A stretch of DNA of 64,000 nucleotides from Haloplanus vescus (GTDB lineage Archaea; Halobacteriota; Halobacteria; Halobacteriales; Haloferacaceae). The position numbers and the translations under genes were made by a program. The DNA lies in assembly GCF_900107665.1 (NCBI RefSeq), contig NZ_FNQT01000001.1, positions 660,398 through 724,397 of the forward strand, given 5' to 3'. Positions 51,459 to 61,295 of the stretch are shown here, piece by piece. Under the pieces are notes generated by a model. The model saw only the letters and a list, made by a program, of their open reading frames with translations. It did no database searches and was not told where the DNA came from. Within the stretch, counting starts at the first letter, position 1; each line of letters begins with the position of its first letter.

Positions 51459-52310
51459 ATGACAGGGACGCGTTCACCGGAAGGGTTACTCGAACGGGCG
51501 GGGGTCCGCGGCAACCCCGACCGCGATCAGCACTTTCTGATCGACGAGCGCGTTCTCGACCGAGTCCCGGGGTACCTCCCCGAGGACGCAGACCGGAGCC
51601 ACGTCCTCGAAATCGGCGGGGGGACGGGCGCACTCACCGACCGACTGCTGGCTGCGAGCGAGCGAGTGACGGTCATCGAACGCGACCCCGACCTCGCCGC
51701 GTTCCTCCGCGAGGAGTTCGCAGCCGAAATCGACGCCGACCGGTTGACGGTCGTCCACGGCGACGCACTCGAAGTCGATTTGCCCGACGACGCGACGGCG
51801 AGTGTCTCGAACCTCCCGTATGGCGTCTCCAGCGAGATTACGTTCCGACTTCTGCCGCTCGGGATTCCGACCGTCCTGATGTTTCAGAAGGAGTTCGCGG
51901 AGCGCATGGCCGCCGAGTCGGGCACGAGCGAGTACGGACGGCTGTCGGTGAGCGCCCAGCATTACGCGGCGGTCGAGGTAGTCGAACCCGTGCCGCCGAC
52001 GGCGTTCTCGCCGCCGCCGGCCGTCGACAGCGCCGTCGTCCGCACGACGCCGCGCGACCCCGATTACGAAGTCGACGACGAGGACTTCTTCCTGCGGTTC
52101 GTGAAGGCCGTCTTCACCCAGCGCCGGAAGACGGTCCGTAACGCGATTCGAAACACGGCCCACATCTCGGGACTGGACACCCCGGACGCCGTCGTCGACG
52201 CGGCGCCGGAGGCCCTCCTCTCGAAGCGAGCGGGCGATTTGGCGCCCGACGACTTCGCCGAACTGGCGAGTCTCGCGGCCGAACACGGCGTGGAGGGCGG
52301 GAATGGCTGA
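51459..52310 (+). CDS. ksgA: 16S rRNA dimethyladenosine transferase KsgA
   Basis: This 283-residue enzyme dimethylates two adjacent adenines near the 3' end of 16S rRNA. Seen motifs are DQHFLID at the N terminus, the SAM-binding VLEIGGGTGALT (about 49-60), ERDPDLAAFL and the catalytic NLPYGVSS (about 119-126). The C-terminal domain contains FVKAVFTQRRKTVRN, typical of KsgA/Dim1. It overlaps the mscS start by 8 bases and follows the DUF655 gene by 64 bases. Confidence 0.94.
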   Translation: MTGTRSPEGLLERAGVRGNPDRDQHFLIDERVLDRVPGYLPEDADRSHVLEIGGGTGALTDRLLAASERVTVIERDPDLAAFLREEFAAEIDADRLTVVHGDALEVDLPDDATASVSNLPYGVSSEITFRLLPLGIPTVLMFQKEFAERMAAESGTSEYGRLSVSAQHYAAVEVVEPVPPTAFSPPPAVDSAVVRTTPRDPDYEVDDEDFFLRFVKAVFTQRRKTVRNAIRNTAHISGLDTPDAVVDAAPEALLSKRAGDLAPDDFAELASLAAEHGVEGGNG

Positions 52311-53406
52311 CCCGCTGGCGGTCGCGGACGCGACGACGCTGACACGGCTGGTCGCGACACTCGTCGTCGTGGGCGTCGTCGTCGGGATTCGGATCGCCGC
52401 ACGGCGCTGGCGGCGTCGCCACGAATCGGGCGCCGGGCGCTCGATAGCGAACCTTGCCGTGTCGGGCGGCGTGACGCTGACGACCGCGGCGGGCATCGTC
52501 GGCATCGTCCTCCTGTGGGACCTGGTCGGCCCGCTCCAGCGGTCGTATCAGAGTCTCGGACTCCAGGACATGGCGGGACGGGTGTTGCTCGCGGTGGTCA
52601 TCCTCGCGACGACCTACGCCCTGACGGGATTCGTGGGGCACATCATCGGCGAGTTCACGGGCAAGCGCTCCAGCATCAGCGAACACCAGCGAGAGATTAT
52701 CTATCGGCTCACGCAGGTCGGCCTCTACACGCTCGCCTTGCTGGTCGTTATCGGCCTGTTCACGCGTGACCTGGGCAGCCTGCTCGTCGGGGCGGGCTTT
52801 CTCGGAATCGTCGTCGGGATGGCGGCACGCCAGACGCTTGGCGCCATCCTCGCGGGCTTCGTCCTCATGTTCTCGCGTCCCTTCGAAATCGGTGACTGGG
52901 TGGAAATCGGTGAGCGGGAGGGCATCGTCACCGATATCACCATCTTCACCACACGAATCCAGACCTTCGACGGCGAGTACGTGATGCTCCCGAACGACGA
53001 GGTGAGCGGGCAGCCGATAATCAACCGGACGCGCAAGGGCCGCCTCCGCATCGAAGTCGAGGTCGGCATCGACTACGACGACGACCCCGAGGAGGCGGCG
53101 GCACTCGCACGCGAGACGGTCAAGGAGTTGGACGAGGTGTTGCAGGTGCCGACGCCGCAGGTCGTCGGCAAGCGCTTCGGCGACTCCGCCATCGTCCTCG
53201 GGGTTCGGGTCTGGATAGACAACCCCAGCGCCCGCCGGATGTGGCGCGCGCGGACGGCGGTCATCGAGGCCGTCACCGACGCCTACGACGAGGCCGGCAT
53301 CAAGATTCCGTTCCCCCAGCGCGAACTCATGGGCCGGACGGAGGAGGGCGGCTTCGCCGTCGCCGACGGCAGGCGGGACGCACCCGCCGGAGGCGACGGT
53401 GACTGA
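52303..53406 (+). CDS. Small-conductance mechanosensitive channel (MscS family)
   Basis: This 367-residue channel protein has N-terminal helices (about 15-125) before the MscS core. The pore helix is seen as GLFTRDLGSLLVGAGFLGIVVGMAARQTLGAILAGFVL (about 147-184) and the beta domain as FEIGDWVEIGEREGIVTDITIFTT with NDEVSGQPIIN. The cytosolic cage domain follows. It opens on membrane tension to release solutes at osmotic downshift, a critical event for a haloarchaeon. It overlaps ksgA and the downstream methyltransferase by 8 bases each. Confidence 0.92.
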   Translation: MADPLAVADATTLTRLVATLVVVGVVVGIRIAARRWRRRHESGAGRSIANLAVSGGVTLTTAAGIVGIVLLWDLVGPLQRSYQSLGLQDMAGRVLLAVVILATTYALTGFVGHIIGEFTGKRSSISEHQREIIYRLTQVGLYTLALLVVIGLFTRDLGSLLVGAGFLGIVVGMAARQTLGAILAGFVLMFSRPFEIGDWVEIGEREGIVTDITIFTTRIQTFDGEYVMLPNDEVSGQPIINRTRKGRLRIEVEVGIDYDDDPEEAAALARETVKELDEVLQVPTPQVVGKRFGDSAIVLGVRVWIDNPSARRMWRARTAVIEAVTDAYDEAGIKIPFPQRELMGRTEEGGFAVADGRRDAPAGGDGD

Positions 53407-53983
53407 CGAGGATACCCGCGAGGACCTCGCGGACCGCCGCGGACTGGAGCGAGACGTGTACCAACCGGCCGAGGACTCGCGCCTCCTCGCCGAAGCGGCG
53501 GTCGAACACGCCCGCGGGCGGACGCTGGAGGTGGGGACTGGCTCGGGGTGGGTCGCGGAACAGATTTCCCGAGAGACGGACGCGACGGTGGTCGCGAGCG
53601 ACTACAACCTCGAAGCCTGCCGACAGGCCCGCGAGCGCGGCCTGGCGGTCGTTCGCGCCGACCTCGTGGCGCCGTTTCGCGATGCGGCGCTCGACACTGT
53701 CGCGTTCAACCCACCCTATCTCCCCACCGACCCCGACAACGAGTGGGACGACCGGATGGAGCGCGCACTGTCTGGCGGCGAGTCTGGGCGCGCAGTCATC
53801 AATCCCTTCCTCGATACAGTCGGCCGCGTCCTCAGCGCGGACGGCATCGTCCTCTTACTGGTGAGTAGCCTCACCGGCTTCGACGACGTGGTCGCCCGCG
53901 CGGAGTCGAACGGCTTCGCCGTTTCGACGGTCCGACAGGAGTCATATCCCTTCGAGACGCTGTCGATTCTGTGTCTCGAATAA
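53399..53983 (+). CDS. Mtq2/HemK2-like protein methyltransferase
   Basis: This 194-residue SAM-dependent methyltransferase starts with GTG at 53399 inside the end of mscS. Motif I is TLEVGTGSGWVA (about 42-53) and the catalytic NPPY is at 104-107 (FNPPYLPTDP). The YQPAEDSRLL opening is typical of HemK2/Mtq2, which methylates the glutamine of the GGQ loop in archaeal/eukaryotic release factor 1. The ksgA neighbourhood is also typical in archaea. It ends the ksgA-mscS cluster. Confidence 0.9.
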   Translation: MTDEDTREDLADRRGLERDVYQPAEDSRLLAEAAVEHARGRTLEVGTGSGWVAEQISRETDATVVASDYNLEACRQARERGLAVVRADLVAPFRDAALDTVAFNPPYLPTDPDNEWDDRMERALSGGESGRAVINPFLDTVGRVLSADGIVLLLVSSLTGFDDVVARAESNGFAVSTVRQESYPFETLSILCLE

Positions 53984-54042
53984 CTGTAGGGAATAATTTG
54001 GTTTAGCAAATATTAAGCGACGGCATTACGAACGCTGACGTG

Positions 54043-55029
54043 ATGACCGATTTAATCGCCACGACGCCGGGGCTCTATCCGCTTCCCGACTGGGCGAAAG
54101 ACGAACTTTCGGAGCTGAAAGGGCATCAGAAGGGCGACCTCATCAGCGGCGACGAGGGGCCGGAAATCGTCGACGCGTACCAGCGCGCTCGGAACGACGT
54201 CGTCGACGCACAGACCGACGCCGGACTCGACCGCGTCGTCGAGGGGCAGCTCCGCTGGGACGACATGCTCGCCCATCCGCTGACGGTTCACGACAACGTC
54301 GAGACGGGCGGCATCGTCCGGTATTACGACAACAACAACTTCTATCGCGACCCGCAGGTGCAGGACGAACTCACGGCGTCCGGCGACGTGGCGGCCGAAC
54401 TCGAATCGGTCGACGCCGGCCCGCAACAAGCGGTCCTGCCGGGTCCGTACTCGCTTTCCGACCTCGCGACCGACGAGCACTACGGCGACGAGGCGGAATT
54501 CCTCGACGCCATCGCCGACTACCTCGCCGGCGAAATCGACGCGTTCCCGAGCCACGAGACGCTCTTCCTGCTCGAACCGTCGCTCGTCGAGAACGCGCCG
54601 GACGACGACACGCAGGAGCTCGCGAGCGAGGCCATCGACCGCGTGGCCGACGCCACCGACGCCGACGTGGTCGTCCACACCTACTGGGGCGCCATCCCGG
54701 AGAAGACGTACGCGTACCTGATGGACGCGGACGTCGATGCCATCGGCTTCGACTTCGTGACTGACGCCGACGAGTCGCTCTACAACATCAACGAGTACGG
54801 CACCAAGAATCAAATCGCAATGGGCGTCGTCGACGGCCAGAACACGCTGGTCGAGTCGCCGGAGACGATTCGTGACCGTGCCGACTGGGTCCTGGAGAAC
54901 GCCCACGAGGAGTTCGACCAGGCCTACCTCACCGCCAACACCGAACTGTTCTATCTGCCGGTGAACAAGTTCGAGGACAAACTGCAGGCACTCGGTGACG
55001 CCGCTACGCTCGCGGAGGTGGACGCATGA
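54043..55029 (+). CDS. MetE-like barrel protein without zinc ligands
   Basis: This 328-residue protein has the UROD/MetE-like fold (TTPGLYPLPDWAKDELSELKGHQKGD, VLPGPYSLSDLAT) and is annotated in haloarchaea as a methionine synthase component. In place of the zinc motif His-x-Cys it has VVHTYWGAIP (His but no Cys), and no late Cys is seen, so it cannot bind zinc in the standard way. ATG 54043 follows a GTG one codon earlier. A TATA-like AAATATTAAG lies about 30 bases upstream. It overlaps the next gene by 4 bases, implying a paired complex. Confidence 0.82.
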   Translation: MTDLIATTPGLYPLPDWAKDELSELKGHQKGDLISGDEGPEIVDAYQRARNDVVDAQTDAGLDRVVEGQLRWDDMLAHPLTVHDNVETGGIVRYYDNNNFYRDPQVQDELTASGDVAAELESVDAGPQQAVLPGPYSLSDLATDEHYGDEAEFLDAIADYLAGEIDAFPSHETLFLLEPSLVENAPDDDTQELASEAIDRVADATDADVVVHTYWGAIPEKTYAYLMDADVDAIGFDFVTDADESLYNINEYGTKNQIAMGVVDGQNTLVESPETIRDRADWVLENAHEEFDQAYLTANTELFYLPVNKFEDKLQALGDAATLAEVDA

Positions 55030-56084
55030 ACACCCGCGAGCAGTTCCGGCCCGAGGACCACGCTAACGACCACTTCCTGCTCACCTCCATCGTCGGCTCC
55101 TACCCCAAGCCCAAGTGGCTCAACCGGGTGTCCGACCTCGCAGAGGACGACGACTCGAAGTTCACCGAGGAGCAGCTCCACGAGGCCCACGACGACGCCT
55201 GTCGCGTCATCGTGGACGAACACGAACGCATGGGACTGGACACCGTCTGCGACGGCGAGATGCGCCGCAACGAGATGGTCGAGTTCTTCGCCGACCGCAT
55301 CGGCGGCTACGAGTTCAACGGCCCCGTGAAGGTCTGGGGACACAACTACTTCGACAAGCCCTCCGTCGTCAACGACGTGCAGTACGACGAGTCGTGGCTC
55401 GTCGACGAGTTCGAGTTCACGCGCGACGCCGCGAGCAAGCCGGTCAAGGTGCCCATCACCGGCCCCTACACGCTCGCCTCGTGGTCGTTCAACGAAGCCT
55501 ACGAGGACGACGCCGAACTCTCCTACGCGCTCGCCGACCTCGTCAACGAGGAAATCGAGGCGCTGGTCGACGCCGGCGCCCGGTACATCCAAATCGACGA
55601 ACCCGCCCTCGCGACGACGCCCGACGACCACGCCATCGTCGGCGAATGTCTGGAGCGCATCGTCGCCGACATCCCCGACGAGGTCCGCATCGGCCTCCAC
55701 GTCTGTTACGGCGACTACTCCCGCATCTACCCCGAACTCCTCGAATACCCCATCGACGAGTTCGACCTCGAACTCTGTAACGGCGACTACGAACAGATCG
55801 ACGTGTTCACCGACCCCGAGTTCACGACCGACCTCGCTCTCGGCGTCGTCGACGTGCACACCACGGAAGTCGAATCCGTCGAGGAGATCAAGGCAAACAT
55901 CAAGCAGGGCTTCAAGGTCGTGCCCCCGGAGAACCTGACTGTCAGCCCGGACTGCGGCGTGAAACTCCTGCCCCGCGAAGTCGCGTACCAGAAGATAGAG
56001 AACATGGTCACGGCGACCCGCGAAATCGAAGCCGAACTCGACGCCGGCGAAATCGACATCGACCCCGAGATTCGCGCGGACTGA
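55026..56084 (+). CDS. Cobalamin-independent methionine synthase, catalytic half
   Basis: This 352-residue MetE-family protein keeps the zinc-site residues that activate homocysteine: His225-Val-Cys227, a likely Glu249 and Cys310 in SPDCGVKLLP. The N-terminal SIVGSYPKPKWL and ITGPYTLASWSF blocks match archaeal MetE core proteins of about 310-350 residues, which lack the N-terminal half of bacterial MetE. The methyl donor in archaea may differ from the triglutamyl folate of bacteria. It is coupled with the zinc-less protein just upstream. Confidence 0.88.
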   Translation: MNTREQFRPEDHANDHFLLTSIVGSYPKPKWLNRVSDLAEDDDSKFTEEQLHEAHDDACRVIVDEHERMGLDTVCDGEMRRNEMVEFFADRIGGYEFNGPVKVWGHNYFDKPSVVNDVQYDESWLVDEFEFTRDAASKPVKVPITGPYTLASWSFNEAYEDDAELSYALADLVNEEIEALVDAGARYIQIDEPALATTPDDHAIVGECLERIVADIPDEVRIGLHVCYGDYSRIYPELLEYPIDEFDLELCNGDYEQIDVFTDPEFTTDLALGVVDVHTTEVESVEEIKANIKQGFKVVPPENLTVSPDCGVKLLPREVAYQKIENMVTATREIEAELDAGEIDIDPEIRAD

Positions 56085-56178
56085 CCGCGCCGGCGGCTCT
56101 CGACGGTATTTTTTCGACAATCGAATGCGACAGTCGCGACTCAGCGTCGCGGCGGGTCAATAAAAGAAACGGGCGGCG

Positions 56179-56643
56179 TTACTCGTAGAGCCAGGTTTCG
56201 TCGACCGTCTCGTAGTCGACGAGTTCGTCCTCGTCGAAGAAGAGGTCGATCTCTCGCTCGTTCGCGCCGTCGTCGGCGTGGTCGGAGCCGTGGATGACGT
56301 TCCGACCGAGGTCGAGTCCGAAGTCACCGCGGATGGTGCCGGGGTCGGACTCGGCGGGGTCGGTCTCGCCCATCATGCGGCGGACCTGCCGCGTCGCGTC
56401 CTGTCCCTCCCAGACCATCGCCATGACGGGCCCGGAGGTGATGAAGTCGACGAGCCCCTCGAAGAAGGGTTTGCCCTCGTGCTCACCGTAGTGTTCGTGT
56501 GCGAGGTCCTCGGAAATCTGCATGAACTTCGCGCCGACGAGCTTCAGGCCGCGGTCCTCGAAGCGAGAGATAATCTCCCCGATGAGGCCGCGCTGAACGC
56601 CGTCGGGCTTGACCATCACGAAGGTGCGCTCGGTGTCGCTCAT
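56179..56643 (-). CDS. ndk: Nucleoside diphosphate kinase
   Basis: This 154-residue enzyme balances NTP pools. The start matches the family ([15 protein letters not shown]) and the phospho-histidine is His118 in NVIHGSD. The acidic C-terminal tail is typical of halophilic Ndk. ATG 56643 overlaps the L24e stop by 4 bases; it is the last gene seen of the rpl7ae-rps28e-rpl24e-ndk operon that is conserved in archaea. No translation factor IF-2 gene follows on this strand. Confidence 0.95.
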   Translation of the reverse strand: MSDTERTFVMVKPDGVQRGLIGEIISRFEDRGLKLVGAKFMQISEDLAHEHYGEHEGKPFFEGLVDFITSGPVMAMVWEGQDATRQVRRMMGETDPAESDPGTIRGDFGLDLGRNVIHGSDHADDGANEREIDLFFDEDELVDYETVDETWLYE

Positions 56644-56837
56644 TCCTCGCTCTGGCCGCCGGAGGCCTGCCCTTCCTGAGTCCACTCGAGGTCGCGGGGC
56701 TCGCGACCGAGGAAGTAGTTCTTCTCGGCCTTCGAGTCCTTGAAGTGGAGGATGGAGCCGTCTTTCTTGACGTACATCGTTCCCGTTCCCGGTTCGATCT
56801 CTTCACCCGAGTAGTCGCAGGTGCGTGTGTCGACCAT
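56640..56837 (-). CDS. rpl24e: Ribosomal protein L24e
   Basis: This 65-residue large-subunit protein reads [28 protein letters not shown], followed by [11 protein letters not shown] and a short acidic tail. Archaeal and eukaryotic L24e usually carry a four-Cys zinc site; only one Cys (Cys7) remains here, as in other haloarchaeal forms. ATG 56837 overlaps the S28e stop by one base, and its end overlaps ndk, so all three are co-translated. Confidence 0.93.
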   Translation of the reverse strand: MVDTRTCDYSGEEIEPGTGTMYVKKDGSILHFKDSKAEKNYFLGREPRDLEWTQEGQASGGQSEE

Positions 56838-57061
56838 TACTGTCCTCCGATGGAGTCGGCGTCTCGCTGTGTCTCGCGCAGCTGGAGCACGTCGCCCTCG
56901 CGGACGGGGCCCAGTACGTTGCGCGTGATGATTCGCCCCTGATTCGAGCCCTCCTGAATTCGGCATTTGACCTGCATGGCCTCACCATGCATGCCGGTTT
57001 TGCCGACGATCTCGATGACCTCTGCCGGCATCGAGTCGCTGGCACTCTCTTCGGCGCTCAT
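56837..57061 (-). CDS. rps28e: Ribosomal protein S28e
   Basis: This 74-residue small-subunit protein has the OB-like S28e core [45 protein letters not shown], preceded by about 11 acidic residues and followed by [11 protein letters not shown]. It is 6 bases downstream of rpl7ae and overlaps rpl24e by one base. It was located by operon order and by the conserved core. Confidence 0.93.
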   Translation of the reverse strand: MSAEESASDSMPAEVIEIVGKTGMHGEAMQVKCRIQEGSNQGRIITRNVLGPVREGDVLQLRETQRDADSIGGQ

Positions 57062-57067
57062 AGTGGC

Positions 57068-57430
57068 TTACCGGAGGTCCTCGACCTTGGTGGCGATGTC
57101 TTCGACCTGTTCGTCCGCGTCGCCCGCGTCGACGATGGCTGCCGCGGCACTCCCGACTTCGAGGCCGGCGGCGTGACCAACGTCATCCTGCGTCTCGACG
57201 AAGACGTAGGGGATGCCCTTCTCGTCTGCGAGTTCGGGAAGGTGCATCACGATTTCTTCGGGCTGGACGTCTTCCGCGATGACGACGAGGTCGGCGTTAC
57301 CGCGCTCGACCGCCTTGGTCGTCTCGTTGGTTCCTTTCTTGACGCTGCCTGTGTCTCGCGCTACTTCGAGCGCCTCGATAGCGCTCTCGGCGAGATCCGC
57401 CGGGACATCGAAATTGACGTAAACTGACAT
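57068..57430 (-). CDS. rpl7ae: Ribosomal protein L7Ae
   Basis: This 120-residue protein binds kink-turn RNA in 23S rRNA, box C/D and H/ACA RNPs and RNase P. The L7Ae fold is seen in [58 protein letters not shown] 57430 is preferred because the segment upstream is a structured leader rather than coding. It heads the operon rpl7ae-rps28e-rpl24e-ndk. A TATA-like CTTTTATGG on the minus strand (57571-57579) implies a leader of about 110 bases. Confidence 0.95.
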   Translation of the reverse strand: MSVYVNFDVPADLAESAIEALEVARDTGSVKKGTNETTKAVERGNADLVVIAEDVQPEEIVMHLPELADEKGIPYVFVETQDDVGHAAGLEVGSAAAAIVDAGDADEQVEDIATKVEDLR

Positions 57431-57580
57431 GATTGTACCCCCCGCCCGTGGGCTCGCACACCTCACCAGAGTGCGAGCGAGCGTCGGCCGGTCCGACGCC
57501 ACTCAGAGTCCCTGATGGCGAGGCGCATCATCAACCCCGGGCAGGCTGTACGCATCATTAGCCAGGGCCACCATAAAAGC
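57431..57580 (-). promoter_or_regulatory. Promoter and structured leader of the rpl7ae operon
   Basis: Minus-strand TATA-like CTTTTATGG lies at 57571-57579. The predicted leader of about 110 bases holds two adjacent hairpins: GCGTCGG/CCGACGC (57481-57499, 5-base loop) and GCTCGCAC/GTGCGAGC (57452-57478, 11-base loop) just ahead of the start codon. L7Ae is known in Sulfolobus to bind a kink-turn in its own leader and repress translation, so autoregulation is a reasonable guess. I cannot assign a canonical kink-turn by eye. Confidence 0.5.
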
Positions 57581-57664
57581 GCTTTCAAAGCCGCCACAGC
57601 GTGTGAGCAGGACACACGCCGCGCGGAGGGCAAGGCCCTTGGTCGCCGCCTGGGTACGCCGAGT

Positions 57665-59875
57665 ATGGACCGTGCCGAACTCGTCGATGCGCTCGTGGCC
57701 GAGGCCGAGCGTGCGAACGAGCGACGACTGCTCGTGCTCGCCGGCGACCGAGACAGCGGGTTCGACGCCGCTCGCGACGCCCTCGCCGCGCTGGACGACC
57801 CCGACGCGACGACGGTCAGCACGCGCGAGGACGCCGACTACCACCCCGAACACGTCGCGGAGCTCCTCGGCACGACCCGGGACGCCGTCGTCCTCGACTG
57901 CCACGAAGACTTCTCGGCCAACCGTCTGGGGCGCGTCGTCGGCGCCGTCGACGGCGGCGGCCTACTCATTCTCTTGACACCGACGCTCGACGACTGGCCC
58001 GACTGCCCCGGCGACGAGCGACTCGCCGTCCCGCCGTTCACCGTCGACGAGGTGACCGGCCACTTCCGGCGCCGACTGGTCGAGACGCTGCGGACGCATC
58101 CCGGCGTCGCCGTTGTCGACGTGGACACAGGGGCCGTCGAGCGCGACGGCCTGACCGACCCGATACCGCCCCAGACCTGCGCGGTGGCGCGAACGCCGCC
58201 CGACGGAGCGGCGTTCCCCGACGCGGCCTACGCCGCCTGCCGCACCGGCGACCAAGTCGACGCCGTGGGTGCGTTGGAACGGCTCGGCGAGGCGGGCAAC
58301 GCCGTCGTCGTCGAGGCCGACCGCGGCCGGGGGAAATCCGCCGCCGCCGGCCTCGCCGCCGGCAGTCTCGCCGCCGACGGAAAGGATATCCTCGTCACCG
58401 CGCCCACCTACCGCAACGCCGCCGAGGTGTTCGACCGGGCCGCGGCCCTCCTCTCGACGCTCGACGCACTCGACGCGCGCGACGACCACACACTCACCGC
58501 GACCGGTGGCGGGCGAGTCCGATATCTCGACCCCGCGGCCGCGATAGACCTACCCGATGACCCGGACGCCGTCGTCGTCGACGAAGCCGCCGCGTTGCCC
58601 GTGCGTCGGCTGACCTCCTTCCTCGACGCGCCGGCCGTCGCCTTCGTCACCACCGTCCACGGCTACGAGGGCACGGGCCGCGGCTTCGACGTGCGCTTTC
58701 GGGAGCGCCTCGCCGAACACGGCCACGACGTGACCGAGGTTCTCCTCGACGAACCCATCCGCTACGCCGGGGGCGACCCCGTGGAGGTGTGGGCGTTCCG
58801 CGCGCTCTTGCTCGACGCCCGCCCCGCCGTCGACCAACTCGTCGCGGACGCGACGCCCGACGACGCGACGTATCGGGTGCTCGACGCGGCCGACCTCACC
58901 GCCGACGAACACCTGCTTCGCGAGGCGTTCGGCCTCCTCGTCCTCGCACACTACCGGACCGAACCCGACGACCTGCACCGCCTGCTCGACGCGCCGAATC
59001 TGGACTGTCGGGCGCTCTCGGTCGACGGCCACGTGGTCTCCGTCGCCCTCCTCGCCCGCGAGGGCGGCCTCTCGCCCTCGCTCCGGGAGTCGATGTACGA
59101 GGGCCAACGCGTCCGGGGCAACATGCTCCCGGACGTGCTGACGAGCCAGTTGCGCGACCTACACGCCGGCGCCCCCGTCGGCTACCGCGTGCTCCGCATC
59201 GCCACCCATCACGCGGTCCGGTCGTCTGGCTTCGGCTCTCGACTCCTCGCCAACTGCCACAAGGAGTTCGCCAGCGAGGTGGACTGGTTCGGCGTCGGCT
59301 TCGGCGCGACGCCGCAGCTCGTCCGCTTCTGGGAGCGGAACGACTACCACACCGTCCACTGTTCGACGACGCGCAACGCCACGAGCGGCGAGTATTCGGC
59401 GGTCATGCTCCGCCCGACGAGCCCCGACGGCCAGTCGCTCCACGACCGGCACGCCCGCCGGTTCTGCGCCCGGATGCGCGACGGTCTCTCGGACGCGCTC
59501 GACGACCTCGTGCCCGACGTGGCGCGGGCGGTGTTGCGAGCGACCGCGCACGAACCGATTCCAGACCTGACCGCACACGAGTGGCGCGTCGTCGCCGCCG
59601 CGGCGTACGGCCCCGGCCTCTACGACGCCGCGCCCGGCGCGTTCCGGGAGTTGGCGCTCGCGAGCCTCGTCGACCCACTCGACGCCCACAGCCCCGACGA
59701 GGCGCGCCTCCTCGTCGCCAAAGCGCTGCAAGCCCACGACTGGGAGACGGTGGCCGATGACCTCGACTACGTCTCGACGCGCCAGTGCATGCGGGCGTTC
59801 GGCGAGGCGAGCAAGCCGGCCATCGAGCGGTACGGTAGCGGTGCCGCAGAAGAAGAGCGTCGCCGATACGACTGA
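57665..59875 (+). CDS. tmcA: tRNA(Met) cytidine acetyltransferase TmcA
   Basis: This 736-residue RNA acetyltransferase makes N4-acetylcytidine on RNA using acetyl-CoA and ATP. Domains: N-terminal DUF1726 (about 1-185), helicase/ATPase domain with Walker A EADRGRGKSA (218-227) and Walker B VVVDEAAALP, GNAT domain (RVLRIATHHAVRSSGFGSRLL) and a C-terminal tRNA-binding part. ATG 57665 fits the family N terminus. It is transcribed divergently from rpl7ae; a palindromic element starts 4 bases after its stop. In archaea TmcA/Nat10-type enzymes can also modify rRNA and mRNA. Confidence 0.93.
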   Translation: MDRAELVDALVAEAERANERRLLVLAGDRDSGFDAARDALAALDDPDATTVSTREDADYHPEHVAELLGTTRDAVVLDCHEDFSANRLGRVVGAVDGGGLLILLTPTLDDWPDCPGDERLAVPPFTVDEVTGHFRRRLVETLRTHPGVAVVDVDTGAVERDGLTDPIPPQTCAVARTPPDGAAFPDAAYAACRTGDQVDAVGALERLGEAGNAVVVEADRGRGKSAAAGLAAGSLAADGKDILVTAPTYRNAAEVFDRAAALLSTLDALDARDDHTLTATGGGRVRYLDPAAAIDLPDDPDAVVVDEAAALPVRRLTSFLDAPAVAFVTTVHGYEGTGRGFDVRFRERLAEHGHDVTEVLLDEPIRYAGGDPVEVWAFRALLLDARPAVDQLVADATPDDATYRVLDAADLTADEHLLREAFGLLVLAHYRTEPDDLHRLLDAPNLDCRALSVDGHVVSVALLAREGGLSPSLRESMYEGQRVRGNMLPDVLTSQLRDLHAGAPVGYRVLRIATHHAVRSSGFGSRLLANCHKEFASEVDWFGVGFGATPQLVRFWERNDYHTVHCSTTRNATSGEYSAVMLRPTSPDGQSLHDRHARRFCARMRDGLSDALDDLVPDVARAVLRATAHEPIPDLTAHEWRVVAAAAYGPGLYDAAPGAFRELALASLVDPLDAHSPDEARLLVAKALQAHDWETVADDLDYVSTRQCMRAFGEASKPAIERYGSGAAEEERRRYD

Positions 59876-59878
59876 TTC

Positions 59879-59954
59879 ATACGGATTAGTGTAACTGTTT
59901 GCCGGTGGGTCGCCGAGACGGGCGGGCGACCCACCGGCCTTACAATAAAGCGTA

Positions 59955-59955
<1 letters not shown>
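59879..59955. repeat. Palindromic element, copy 2 (77 bp)
   Basis: The outer arms are ATACGGATTAGTGTAA and the complement of TTACAATAAAGCGTAT. The inner stem CCGGTGGGTCGCC/GGCGACCCACCGG is a perfect 13-bp inverted repeat. It closely resembles 19156-19236. The right edge T is again the first base of a TCA stop codon on the minus strand, here for the ferredoxin gene, and both genes end in GTC-TGA. It lies between convergent genes and could act as a bidirectional terminator. Confidence 0.78.
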
Positions 59956-61281
<1,326 letters not shown>

Positions 61282-61295
61282 TCGCCGCCCCGTCG

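Noticed and set aside
57481-57560. Box C/D guide RNA in the rpl7ae leader
   Set aside because: C- and D-like sequences are present, but spacing and a matching C'/D' pair are not convincing; kept only as a remark in the leader finding.
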